From: Rhodobacter sp. 24-YEA-8
GTDB taxonomy: Bacteria > Pseudomonadota > Alphaproteobacteria > Rhodobacterales > Rhodobacteraceae
Direction of reading: 5' to 3'
DNA length: 64,000 bases
Assembly (NCBI RefSeq): GCF_900105075.1
Contig: NZ_FNSK01000001.1
Coordinates: forward strand, 3,073,001 to 3,137,000
The notes beneath the pieces were generated by a model. That model was not told where the DNA came from, made no database searches, and saw only the letters and a list, made by a program, of their open reading frames with translations. The translations under genes were made by a program, and so were the position numbers. Each line of letters opens with the position of its first letter. Position 1 is the first letter of the stretch. Below are positions 37,325 through 45,739 of the stretch, piece after piece.

Positions 37325-39462
37325 GCCGGGAACTCCAGCCTGCGGGCCGCGCGACGACGGGCAAGCCATCCGATCAGGCGGCCACTGAGACCGGCCCGCC
37401 ATTTCTCGAACCCGGTCGGGTTATGAACCACATCGGCGCGGTAAAAACTGGGGCAGAGCACAGCCGCATCGGCCACCTCGCCGCAATTGCCACAGCCGAC
37501 GCAGGTCTGGTCGATCCAGGCCACCGGATCGTCGCGCAGCGGGTCATTTGTATGTTTCAGCCCCAGAGACGGGCAGCCCGACAGCCGCATACAGGCGTGA
37601 TCACCGGTGCAGACCGCTGCATCCACGCCAAAGCGCGGCGCCTCGACCCGGCGCCCCTCTTTGATCGCCCGGGCTTTCAGCGGGCGCTCGCGGCGCTGCT
37701 TGTTCAGCATACATTCCGACGAGGCGACGATGACCTTGGGGCCCTTTTCCGGCGTAGTCAGCGCCTCGGTGATGGTCGCTTTCAGCTTCGGCACATCATA
37801 GGTGTGATCGATCTGGCGCACCCATTTCACACCGATCCCCTTCACCGCCTGCGAGATCGGGTTGTTGGTGGCCTTGGTGTCGTTTGCCGCGCGCGACGAC
37901 ATCACATCCTGGCCGCCGGTCGCCGCCGAATAATAGTTGTCGACCACCACAACGAGGCCGTCGGATTTGTTGAACACCATATTGCCGATCGAGCTGTTCA
38001 GCCCGTTATGCCAGAACCCGCCATCGCCGATGATCGAGATCGGCCGCCGCTCGCCGCCGCCGTCAAAGGCCGCATTGGCCGCCGGGCCAAGCCCGTAGCC
38101 CATCGTGGCGCCGCCGACGTAAAAGGGCGGCATCGAGCCGAAGAGATGGCAGCCGATATCGGCGGTGATCTGATGCTTGCCGCGTTCCTGCTGCACCATT
38201 TTCAGCGCGGCAAAAATGGGTCGCTCGGGGCAGCCGGTGCAGAACCCCGGCGGGCGCATCGGCACGACTTTGGTCAGATCGGGCAGTTGCGGCTTGTCTT
38301 CATTCGGCGCGCGCACCGTTGCCGGCAGCATTCCAGGCGCCGCGATTTTCAGGAACGCCGTCAGGCTGTCGAGCATGACCTGGCCGGTATATTCGCCCCC
38401 CATCGGCAGGATGCCCTTACCATGGAGTTTGACCGATGACCCGGCGCGGTAGAGATAGGTAGAAAGCTGCTGCTCGATGAACTCCGGATGGCCCTCTTCG
38501 ACGACAAGGACATGGTCCTTGCCTTCGCAGAAGCCCAGAAATTCCGACGAAACCAGCGGATAGGCCACGTTCAGGCAATAGATCGGCACTTCGGTATTGC
38601 CGTAAAGATCGGCGAGGCCCATGCGCTGCAAGGCCCGGATCACGCCATTATACATGCCGCCCTGGACGATCAGCCCGGTTTTGCCCCCTTTGGGGCCGAA
38701 GAATTCGTTCAGCTTGTGGTCGACAATGTATTTCTCGGCGGCGGGCCAGCGATTGTTGATCTTGTCCTGCTCGTGCAGATAGGTGAAGGGCGGCAGCACG
38801 ACGCGGGTGAAATCGGTCTGCGGGTTCTTCAGCGCGTCTTTCACCGTCAAAGCAGGGCGCCTGTTGTCGCGGCATTCAAACGTGCCGGTGACATGGCAGG
38901 ACCGGATCCGGACGATCATCATGACGGGCGTATTCGTCGCCTCGGACATGTCGAACCCGTAATGCACCGCATCGACCATCGCCTGGAGGTTCGGGCGCGG
39001 GTCCAGCAGCCACATCTGCGACTTCATCGCGAAAGCATGGCTGCGTTCCTGCATGATCGAGGACCCCTCGCCGTAATCCTCGCCCACGATGATCAGCGCG
39101 CCGCCATTCACGCCGGAATCCGTCAGGTTCGCCAGCGCATCTGACGCCACATTGACGCCGACCGGCCCTTTGAACGTCACCGCGCCGCGGATCGGATAAT
39201 GCACCGAGGCCGCCAGCATCGCCGCCGCGCCCGCCTCATTGGCATTGGCCTCGAACCGGACGCCCAGCTCGGCCATCAGCTCTTCGGCATCGGAAAGCAC
39301 ATCCATCATGTGAGAGATCGGCGCGCCCTGATAGCCGCCGACATAGCCGACGCCGGATTCCAAAAGCGCCTTGGTGAGCGCCAGAATCCCTTCGCCCGTA
39401 AAGGTCTCGCCCGCGCCTTTGCGCAGGTGTTCGACCTCGGCTTTGAAACTGCGCTCTGCCAT
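37321..39462 (-). CDS. Indolepyruvate-type 2-oxoacid:ferredoxin oxidoreductase, alpha part (IorA-like)
   Basis: A 713-residue TPP enzyme. The N-terminal pyrimidine-binding POR domain (about 20-190) has GGYQGAPISHMMD and FEANANEAGAAAM. The TPP pyrophosphate-binding domain (about 410-600) has GCHLFGSMPPF and GDGGFWHNGLNSSIGN ending in VDNYY. A C-terminal ferredoxin-like region has CTGDHACMRLSGCP and CVGCGNCGEVADAAVLCP, enough ligands for two [4Fe-4S] clusters. It lies 3 bp after a marR gene. In proteobacteria the two halves are often one chain; here they are split with an ATGA overlap. Confidence 0.9.
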   Translation of the reverse strand: MAERSFKAEVEHLRKGAGETFTGEGILALTKALLESGVGYVGGYQGAPISHMMDVLSDAEELMAELGVRFEANANEAGAAAMLAASVHYPIRGAVTFKGPVGVNVASDALANLTDSGVNGGALIIVGEDYGEGSSIMQERSHAFAMKSQMWLLDPRPNLQAMVDAVHYGFDMSEATNTPVMMIVRIRSCHVTGTFECRDNRRPALTVKDALKNPQTDFTRVVLPPFTYLHEQDKINNRWPAAEKYIVDHKLNEFFGPKGGKTGLIVQGGMYNGVIRALQRMGLADLYGNTEVPIYCLNVAYPLVSSEFLGFCEGKDHVLVVEEGHPEFIEQQLSTYLYRAGSSVKLHGKGILPMGGEYTGQVMLDSLTAFLKIAAPGMLPATVRAPNEDKPQLPDLTKVVPMRPPGFCTGCPERPIFAALKMVQQERGKHQITADIGCHLFGSMPPFYVGGATMGYGLGPAANAAFDGGGERRPISIIGDGGFWHNGLNSSIGNMVFNKSDGLVVVVDNYYSAATGGQDVMSSRAANDTKATNNPISQAVKGIGVKWVRQIDHTYDVPKLKATITEALTTPEKGPKVIVASSECMLNKQRRERPLKARAIKEGRRVEAPRFGVDAAVCTGDHACMRLSGCPSLGLKHTNDPLRDDPVAWIDQTCVGCGNCGEVADAAVLCPSFYRADVVHNPTGFEKWRAGLSGRLIGWLARRRAARRLEFPA

Positions 39463-39465
39463 GGC

Positions 39466-39939
39466 TTAAACCTCTTGCTTGCAGATATTGGCCAGCATTT
39501 TTTGCAAAGTGCCGACGAAAGCATGCCGCTCGTCATCGGAGATCCCGCGAAACATCCGCTCGGCGGCGAGGGCCATATGCGGCCAGATCCGTTCAAACGC
39601 GGCACGGCCGAGATCGGTCGAATAAATCCGCGTGGCGCGGCTGTCATTCGGGTCGGCTTCACGCCGCACGAGCCCTTCGGCCTGAAGCTGGTCGAGCGCG
39701 CGTGACAGTGTCGATTGCTCGGTCACGGCGAGTTCCGCCAGCTCGCGGATCAGCGGGCCGTCCATCACGGAAAGCACGCCAAGCGCCCGCATCTTGGCGG
39801 TGGTCAGGCCCATATCGGCCATCTCGCTGCGCAAAATGCCGTTATACTGGCCCATCAGCCGGTTCATCAGATAGGGGGGGAAGGAAGACAGCCCGATCTG
39901 GCCAAGGCGCTGCGCGGGGGCAGGGGGTTCACTGCTCAT
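39466..39939 (-). CDS. MarR-family regulator of the isatin/2-oxoacid module
   Basis: A 157-residue MarR protein. LTTAKMRALGVLSVMDGPLIRELAELAVTEQSTLSRALDQLQAEGLVRREADPNDSRATRIYSTD spans the winged helix with the conserved Asp-x-Arg wing. It is not closely similar to the other MarR at 30309-30740. It overlaps the flavoprotein upstream by ATGA and lies 3 bp before iorA. The bidirectional promoter at 42293-42462 is its likely target. MarR control is known for bacterial auxin-catabolism loci, which agrees with an indole-type substrate (inference). Confidence 0.87.
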   Translation of the reverse strand: MSSEPPAPAQRLGQIGLSSFPPYLMNRLMGQYNGILRSEMADMGLTTAKMRALGVLSVMDGPLIRELAELAVTEQSTLSRALDQLQAEGLVRREADPNDSRATRIYSTDLGRAAFERIWPHMALAAERMFRGISDDERHAFVGTLQKMLANICKQEV

Positions 39940-41495
39940 GCGCCCAGCCTCTTCGCTGCATTATAGCCAGAGCCGCCGCCCAGCCCCGGCCCCGGATGGG
40001 TCGAGGCGCCGATATGGATCAGCCCGCGCACCGGGCCAGTGCCATTGGTGGCATTGTAAAACGGCCGCCAGATGAAGAACTGATCCACCGCGCAGGAACC
40101 GCCATAGGGGTCGCCGCCGACAAGGTTAACGTTCATCCGTTCCAGATCTTTCGGGCTATAGGCGCGGCGTGCCAGAACGAGCCTGTCGAAATCTTTGATA
40201 TGGCTGGCGAGAATGGCCTGAAGGCGGTCGGCGAAAGCCTCGCGCGCCTCGTCCCAGTCGCGGGCCTGGATCTCGCCCGCTGCGTCGCCTTTGATCTCGG
40301 TCGGTGCATCGGGGATCTGCATCCAGATCACGGCCTTGCCTTCCGGGCAGCGCGTGGGGTCCAGCCGCGAGGGCTGACCGACGCAGATCGTCGGCCTTGC
40401 AGGAAAGAGTCCACGTTCGGCCTCGTTAGACGATTTCGACACCGCATCGACGCTTTCCGCCAGATGGATCAGCGCCACCTGATCAAGGCCCGGTGTCTTC
40501 CATTCCGGCACCCCGTCCAGCGCGAAATGCAGCTGGAAATCGCCGCGCCCATGGCGGAAGCGTTTCAGCGCGACCTTCTCTTCGGGCAGGTTCACGTCTT
40601 TGAGCAAGCGGTTGTAAAGCTGCCCCGGCGCGACCGAGGCCAGTACCGATTTCGCCCGGATCGTGACGCCATCCTTCAGCCGGACGCCGGTCACCCGGCC
40701 CTTTTCCACTGTGATTTCATCAACATCGGCATTGCAGCGCACCTCGCCGCCATTGGCTTCGATCAACGAGACGAAAGCTTTCGCCGCCTGGCCTGCGCCG
40801 CCCTTCGAGATGGGCGCGCCAGCGGCCTCCAGCGCGAAGGCGATCACGCGACCCATGGCGCCGGAATAGGCATTCTCGACCGTCAGTCCGCAATGCAGCG
40901 CCCAGGGCGCAAACAGCGCACGGGTGTCTTCAGATCTGAAAGTGGTCTCAAGCCAGCCGCGCATCGGGTCAAGCTGCTGGCCCATCCAGCCCGCGAGGCC
41001 ACGAAGCCCGCGTTTGCGGGTCTCTTTCAGCAGCACTTTCAGCGTGGCCCAGGACCAGAGTGGCTGACCCAGGATCGCGAACATGAAAGGCGCATCCGCC
41101 GCCAGCCGGTCGACCTCGGCGGCAAAGGCATCGCCGTCACCGGGCGCGGCCGCGTTCAGCGTTGCAATATTCTCTGCCCGATTGGTCGAGAGCACCAGCG
41201 CCCGCCCGTCCGGTCGCAAAACTGCGGTCGGATGCGGCGTATGGCAATAGTCAAACCCGTGTTTCGCCAGATGTGGCCCAAGCGCCGCCCCGGCCGGGCT
41301 GGTCATGAAAAGAACGAATGTGGCCGCCATCGGATCATGCAGGAAACCGGGATGCAGCTCGGTCGTGCGCAGGCAACCACCCGCAACCTCCTCGCGTTCC
41401 AGCACCAGGACCTTGCGGCCCTTCAGTGCCAGCAGACTGGCGGCAACCAGCCCGTTGATCCCGGATCCGATAATGATGTGGTCGACAGCGGCCAT
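39936..41495 (-). CDS. FAD-dependent oxidoreductase, phytoene-desaturase-like (copy 1)
   Basis: A 519-residue flavoprotein of the NAD(P)/FAD-dependent oxidoreductase (phytoene dehydrogenase-like) family. The dinucleotide loop is HIIIGSGINGLVAASLLA with LEREEVAGGCLRT. The C-terminal FAD segment is HIGASTHPGPGLGGGSGYNAA. No carotenoid genes are nearby, so a carotenoid role is unlikely; the substrate is probably a small cyclic molecule of the island. It lies 5 bp after the isatin-hydrolase-like gene and has a paralogue encoded divergently at 42463. Confidence 0.82.
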   Translation of the reverse strand: MAAVDHIIIGSGINGLVAASLLALKGRKVLVLEREEVAGGCLRTTELHPGFLHDPMAATFVLFMTSPAGAALGPHLAKHGFDYCHTPHPTAVLRPDGRALVLSTNRAENIATLNAAAPGDGDAFAAEVDRLAADAPFMFAILGQPLWSWATLKVLLKETRKRGLRGLAGWMGQQLDPMRGWLETTFRSEDTRALFAPWALHCGLTVENAYSGAMGRVIAFALEAAGAPISKGGAGQAAKAFVSLIEANGGEVRCNADVDEITVEKGRVTGVRLKDGVTIRAKSVLASVAPGQLYNRLLKDVNLPEEKVALKRFRHGRGDFQLHFALDGVPEWKTPGLDQVALIHLAESVDAVSKSSNEAERGLFPARPTICVGQPSRLDPTRCPEGKAVIWMQIPDAPTEIKGDAAGEIQARDWDEAREAFADRLQAILASHIKDFDRLVLARRAYSPKDLERMNVNLVGGDPYGGSCAVDQFFIWRPFYNATNGTGPVRGLIHIGASTHPGPGLGGGSGYNAAKRLGA

Positions 41496-41500
41496 AGGGT

Positions 41501-42292
41501 TCAGCTTCCCGCAACGAGCGCCAGCGCGCGGATCGGCGAGCCGGTGCCCTGTTTGATTTTCAGAGGGGCCGCAATCAGGATCGCGCCCTTCGCAGGCAAC
41601 TTGTCGAGATTGACCAGCGAGGCAAGGCCAAAGCGGTTATTGGCATGGAGCAGATTATGCGCGGGATAGGGCGGCGTCATGCCACCGGCGCAGCCCGCAT
41701 CGGTGCCAATACACTGGCTGCCCCAGCCGACAATGCCTTTGTCGATCAGATATTGCACCACTTCGGCGGTCGGGCCGGGGGTATGGGGGCCGGTCTCATT
41801 GGCGTTCAGGAAAAGCGCCTCGTCATGGTTGAACCGATCCCAGTCCGAGCGCAGGACGACCCATTCGCCGGCCCGGATTGCGCCATGTTTTGCCTCCCAG
41901 GCCTTCACATGGTCGATGGTCAGCAGGAAATCCGGATCGGCCGCGCATTCCGCGCTGAAATCGAGCACATTGACCGGCGCGATCAGGCGCTGGACGTCTA
42001 TTGTGTCGGTATAGCCTTCGGGGTTTTCGCGACCGGTGATCCAGTGATGCGGCACGTCGAAATGGGTGCCGGAATGCTCGCCCAGCTCTAACCAGTTCCA
42101 GGCCCAGAAGGGGCCATTCTCGTCATATTCGCTGATCTTGTGGATCTTAACCGGCGGCGTGTCTTTCGCGAATTCCGGTGGAAGTTTCAGAAGCGGCGTT
42201 TCCGGCCCGAGCGTCGCGGTCAGGTCAACCACCCTGACCCCACCCGAAGCCAGCAAACCCGCAAGCTGTATCAGCGCATTGGCTGCGGTCAT
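41501..42292 (-). CDS. Cyclase-family metal hydrolase, probable isatin hydrolase
   Basis: A 263-residue member of the cyclase/kynurenine formamidase-like Mn2+ hydrolase family. HSGTHFDVPHH gives the metal-binding set His73, His77, Asp79. RIAPVNV-like core sequence, WVVLRSDWDRFNH and GWGSQCIGTDAG follow. As I recall them, isatin hydrolases share this pattern (GWGSQCIGTDAG, NRFGLASLVNLDKLPAKG) more than kynurenine formamidases, which are about 210 residues. The reaction would be isatin + water to isatinate. Start ATG 42292 is chosen; the longer frame to 42433 runs into the divergent promoter. It is the first gene of a five-gene minus-strand operon. Confidence 0.78.
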   Translation of the reverse strand: MTAANALIQLAGLLASGGVRVVDLTATLGPETPLLKLPPEFAKDTPPVKIHKISEYDENGPFWAWNWLELGEHSGTHFDVPHHWITGRENPEGYTDTIDVQRLIAPVNVLDFSAECAADPDFLLTIDHVKAWEAKHGAIRAGEWVVLRSDWDRFNHDEALFLNANETGPHTPGPTAEVVQYLIDKGIVGWGSQCIGTDAGCAGGMTPPYPAHNLLHANNRFGLASLVNLDKLPAKGAILIAAPLKIKQGTGSPIRALALVAGS

Positions 42293-42462
42293 ATCCGTTC
42301 TCCCTGTCTGACCATCCGGTCTTTGATTGGTGTCCGGCGCGCCACCTGTTTTTCCAGGACCATTCCGGCGCGGCGTGACGCTTTTCTCAGCGCCTGTGAG
42401 AATCACGCTAGACAGAAATAAATGCGTTTGCAAATATATCTTAAAATGCAGGGATCAGAAAA
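42293..42462. promoter_or_regulatory. Bidirectional promoter region of the isatin-type module
   Basis: A 170-bp space separates the divergent isatin-hydrolase-like and flavoprotein genes. The part nearest the plus-strand gene (about 42415-42450) is AT-rich in contrast to its surroundings and contains the palindrome TTTGCAAA (42427-42434) within TGCGTTTGCAAATA. This is a plausible MarR site, but the symmetry is short, so the operator is not certain. Confidence 0.4.
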
Positions 42463-44040
42463 ATGTCCGACAGCTATGATGCGATCCTGATCGGGGCGGG
42501 GCATAACGCCCTTGCCTGTGCATTGCACCTTGCAGCAAAGGGTTGGAAAGTCGGGCTTTTCGAGCAGGCCTCTGCCCCGGGTGGTGCGGTGAAGACCGGT
42601 GAATATACCCTGCCGGGCTTTCGCCACGACTGGGCGGCAATGAACCTGAACCTCTTCGCCGGATCGGCGTTTTATAAGGATTATGGGCAGGAGCTGGCGC
42701 GGCATGGCTGCACGTTCCTGCCGGTGTCAAAGCCCTTTGCCTCGGCTTTTCCGGATGGAACCTGGCTTGGCGTGACCACGGATCGCGCCGAAACCCTCGC
42801 GCGGATCAAAGCCGAGGATCCCGCAGATGCCGAGGCCTGGGCAGGGCTGATTGAAAGCTTTCCGCAAACTGCCGAAGCGATTGGCGGCATCCTTTCAATG
42901 CCGATGAAATTCAATGCGATTGCATATTTCATGTTTAAAGTGCTGCACCGCAACAAAATCGGTGGCAGTCTGGATATTGCGCAGTTCATGGCGCAGACGC
43001 CGCGCCGCTTTCTGACAAAGACCTTCCGTTCGCCAAAGATGCAGGCGCTTCTGGGGGCCTGGGGGCTGCATCTCGATTATGCGCCCGATGTCGCGGGGGG
43101 CGGTATTTTTCCCTATCTCGAGGGAATGGTTGCACAAAATTTCGGGATGATGCTGGGCCAGGGCGGTGCAGACACCATCATCCGCGCCATGGTCGCGGCA
43201 ATTGAGGCGCGAGGCGGGCGGGTCGAATGTGGCGCCAGCGTCAGCCGCATTCTGCATGAGAATGGCAAGGCGAGCGGGATTGAACTGGCCGACGGGCGCC
43301 GCATTGCAGCGAGAAAAGCGGTGATTGCGGGGGTCGCGCCGCAGGCGCTCAGCCGGCTGACCGGCGCGACGGAGCCGCGTTTCGACAAGGCGATGACCGA
43401 TTACGCCTACGCGCCGGGCACGATGATGATTCATCTGGCGATGGACAGCCTGCCCGACTGGGCGGCGGGGGAGGAACTGAAGCGTTTCGCCTATATCCAT
43501 CTTGCGCCCAGCCTTGATCAGCAGGCGCGGGTTTATCAGCAGGCCCAGGCCGGGCTTTTGCCTGATGAACCGATCCTGGTGGTGGGCCAGCCGACCGGCC
43601 AGGATCCGTCGCGCGCGCCGGAGGGCAAGCACATCCTCTGGGTGCAGGTGCGGATGGTGCCGGGCGAGATCAAAGGCGATGCGGCGGGCCAGATCACCGC
43701 GCGCAACTGGGAGGCGGCCACCGCGCCGATGTCCGAGCGTGCGCTGGATATTCTGGAGCGCTACGCGCCGGGCACGCGCGCGAAGATCCTTGGGAAACGT
43801 GTGGTCTCGCCCCTGGATCTGGAGGCGGAGAATCCCAATCTGGTAGGTGGCGACCAGGTTTGCGGCAGCCACCATATTTCGCAGAATTTCATGTTCCGCC
43901 CGGCGCGGGGTCATTCCGATGGCTCGACCGCGCTGAAAAACCTGCATCTGACCGGCGCGGCGGTCTGGCCCGGCGCTGGCACCGGCGCGGGGCCGGGCTA
44001 TCTGCTGGCCCGAAAGCTGGCGGGGAGGGCGGCCCGGTAA
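42463..44040 (+). CDS. FAD-dependent oxidoreductase, phytoene-desaturase-like (copy 2)
   Basis: A 525-residue paralogue of the flavoprotein at 39936-41495. The N-terminus is AILIGAGHNALACALHLAAK with FEQASAPGGAVKT. Shared internal blocks include EGKHILWVQV, EIKGDAAGQITARNW, LEAENPNLVGGD and a C-terminal HLTGAAVWPGAGTGAGPGYL. The two copies could form one heteromeric enzyme or act on successive intermediates. It is the first plus-strand gene of the module and is followed after 82 bp by the ABC importer genes. Confidence 0.82.
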   Translation: MSDSYDAILIGAGHNALACALHLAAKGWKVGLFEQASAPGGAVKTGEYTLPGFRHDWAAMNLNLFAGSAFYKDYGQELARHGCTFLPVSKPFASAFPDGTWLGVTTDRAETLARIKAEDPADAEAWAGLIESFPQTAEAIGGILSMPMKFNAIAYFMFKVLHRNKIGGSLDIAQFMAQTPRRFLTKTFRSPKMQALLGAWGLHLDYAPDVAGGGIFPYLEGMVAQNFGMMLGQGGADTIIRAMVAAIEARGGRVECGASVSRILHENGKASGIELADGRRIAARKAVIAGVAPQALSRLTGATEPRFDKAMTDYAYAPGTMMIHLAMDSLPDWAAGEELKRFAYIHLAPSLDQQARVYQQAQAGLLPDEPILVVGQPTGQDPSRAPEGKHILWVQVRMVPGEIKGDAAGQITARNWEAATAPMSERALDILERYAPGTRAKILGKRVVSPLDLEAENPNLVGGDQVCGSHHISQNFMFRPARGHSDGSTALKNLHLTGAAVWPGAGTGAGPGYLLARKLAGRAAR

Positions 44041-44122
44041 AGCAAATTACTGCGCGCGCGACAAAACGGCATCAGACCGGCGCGCGATCACTGACCCATC
44101 CACATAAAAACGACAGGGAAAC

Positions 44123-45643
44123 ATGATGAAACTCAACCGCAGAGCCTTGCTGCAGCTCTCTGCTGCCAGTGTCACACTCGGCGTCTTCAGCCTGCCTGCG
44201 CTGGCTGAGATCGACGAGCTGGTGATCGCCTATAACGTCACGCTGCCCAGCTGGGACCCGACCACCGGCCCGAGTGCGGTGAACCCGACGATCCAGGGCA
44301 TTTACCAGTCGGTCTTTGACCAGTTCATTCTGCAACAGCCCGATCTGAAACCGGCGCCGGGGCTTTTGACCGAATGGGGCTGGAACGAGGATTACAGCCA
44401 GATCTGGATGGTGGTGCGCGAGGGTGTCAAATGGCATGACGGCTCGGACTTCACCGCCGAGGACGTCGCCTGGAGCCTGGCGCGGGTGGCAGACCCGGCC
44501 ACCGGCAGCCCGATCCAGTTCGTCTGGGGTACGCTGGAAAACCACCGGGTCGAGGGCAATCGTGTCATCGCCGATGTGAAGCAATTCGACCCCACGATCT
44601 TCAAATGGATGTATTTCCTGACCGGCTATGTGCTCCCCAAGACCTATTATGAAAAGGTCGGCGCGCAAGGTTTCGAGGCGGCACCGATCGGCACCGGCCC
44701 CTATATGGTTGAGAAATTCGAGCGCAATGCCTTTGTCCGGTTGAAGGCGAATGAGGCCTATTGGGGCGGCGCGCCCGAGTTCAAAACGGTGACGATCAAA
44801 TTCGTGACCGATGCGGCGGCGCGGGTGGCGGAAATCGAATCCGGCAACAGCCATGTCACGCTGGAAATGCCCTATGAGGAATATGACCGCCTTAAGGGCT
44901 CGATGAACGGCGTGGCGACGCCCATCTCGGATATCGGGATGATTTTCCTCAATGATATTGACGTGATGCTGGACCCGAATGTCCGCAAGGCCGCCGTTCA
45001 TGCGATTGACAAACAGGCGATCATCGACCGGCTGCTGTCGGGTTACGGCGTGAAAATCGACACGCTGGAGACGCCGGAATATGAGGCCTATGACCCGTCG
45101 ATCACTGTCGATTACAACCCGGAAAAGGCGGTCGAATTGCTGGCGGCCTCGGGCTATTCGACAGACAATCCGGTGAAGTTCAAAATCCAGACCACGCGGG
45201 GCTTCAAGCCCAAGGATTACGAGATGATCCAGGCGATTGTGGGTCTGTGGCGGCGCGTGGGGATCGAGGCCGAGATCGAGGTCTATGAGATCGCCAAACA
45301 TTACGAGCTGCGCGCGGCCGATCAGCTGGCGCCGGCGGCGTTTTACAACTGGGGGAACTCGGTCGGCGACCCGACCACGGGGACCGGGTTCGCGATGTAC
45401 GGGCCGAGCCCGCATTCGGTCTGGGACGGGCAGGATCTGATCGACATGATCGATCCGCTCTGGGGTGAGAAGGACGAGGCGAAGCGGATCGCGGGCTGGA
45501 AGGCGGTGGACCGGTTCATCGCGGAAGAGGCCCTGGTGATCCCGCTGTTGCAATATGTGCAGCCTATCCTCTCGGCGAAGGGTGTGGTGGTCACGCCGCA
45601 TGCTTCGGGCGCGCTGTTGCCGCATCTGATGACGCGCGGCTGA
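44123..45643 (+). CDS. ABC importer substrate-binding protein, peptide/nickel (family 5) type
   Basis: A 506-residue periplasmic solute-binding protein of family 5. The signal peptide has a twin-arginine-like start (LNRRALLQLSAASVTLGVFS, cleavage near ALA-E30). WHDGSDFTAEDVAWSLARV, APIGTGPYMVEKFE and VRKAAVHAIDKQAI are family motifs. Family members bind peptides but also many catabolic substrates. Its place next to the flavoprotein and isatin-hydrolase-like genes suggests the imported compound feeds that pathway rather than being a peptide (inference). Confidence 0.9.
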   Translation: MMKLNRRALLQLSAASVTLGVFSLPALAEIDELVIAYNVTLPSWDPTTGPSAVNPTIQGIYQSVFDQFILQQPDLKPAPGLLTEWGWNEDYSQIWMVVREGVKWHDGSDFTAEDVAWSLARVADPATGSPIQFVWGTLENHRVEGNRVIADVKQFDPTIFKWMYFLTGYVLPKTYYEKVGAQGFEAAPIGTGPYMVEKFERNAFVRLKANEAYWGGAPEFKTVTIKFVTDAAARVAEIESGNSHVTLEMPYEEYDRLKGSMNGVATPISDIGMIFLNDIDVMLDPNVRKAAVHAIDKQAIIDRLLSGYGVKIDTLETPEYEAYDPSITVDYNPEKAVELLAASGYSTDNPVKFKIQTTRGFKPKDYEMIQAIVGLWRRVGIEAEIEVYEIAKHYELRAADQLAPAAFYNWGNSVGDPTTGTGFAMYGPSPHSVWDGQDLIDMIDPLWGEKDEAKRIAGWKAVDRFIAEEALVIPLLQYVQPILSAKGVVVTPHASGALLPHLMTRG

Positions 45644-45654
45644 GTGTGGTGGCG

Positions 45655-45706
45655 CCGGGGGCTTCGCGCCCCCGGACCCCCGCGGGATATTTAAGGACAG
45701 ATGAAA
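45655..45706 (+). repeat. 52-bp dispersed intergenic repeat, copy B
   Basis: This copy has the same architecture as 29411-29462: hairpin CCGGGGG / CCCCCGG, then ACCCCCGCGGGATATTTAA and GGACAGATGAAA. Six of 52 positions differ, two of them in the spacer after ATATTT. It lies between the substrate-binding protein and the first permease and supplies a Shine-Dalgarno-like AAGGA and an ATG (45701) in frame with the permease. Confidence 0.75.
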
Positions 45707-45739
45707 GGGCCGGGCCTGCGGCGCTTTCGGGATGTGGCG

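Noticed and set aside
41501..42292. Kynurenine formamidase (kynB) of the tryptophan-kynurenine pathway
   Set aside because: Same family, but the protein is longer, kynureninase and tryptophan dioxygenase genes are absent, and the core motifs fit isatin hydrolase better as I recall them. The distinction is not absolute.
39936..44040. Carotenoid (crtI-type) genes
   Set aside because: The flavoproteins share the fold with phytoene desaturase, but there are no crtB, crtE or other carotenoid genes and they are embedded in a catabolic module.
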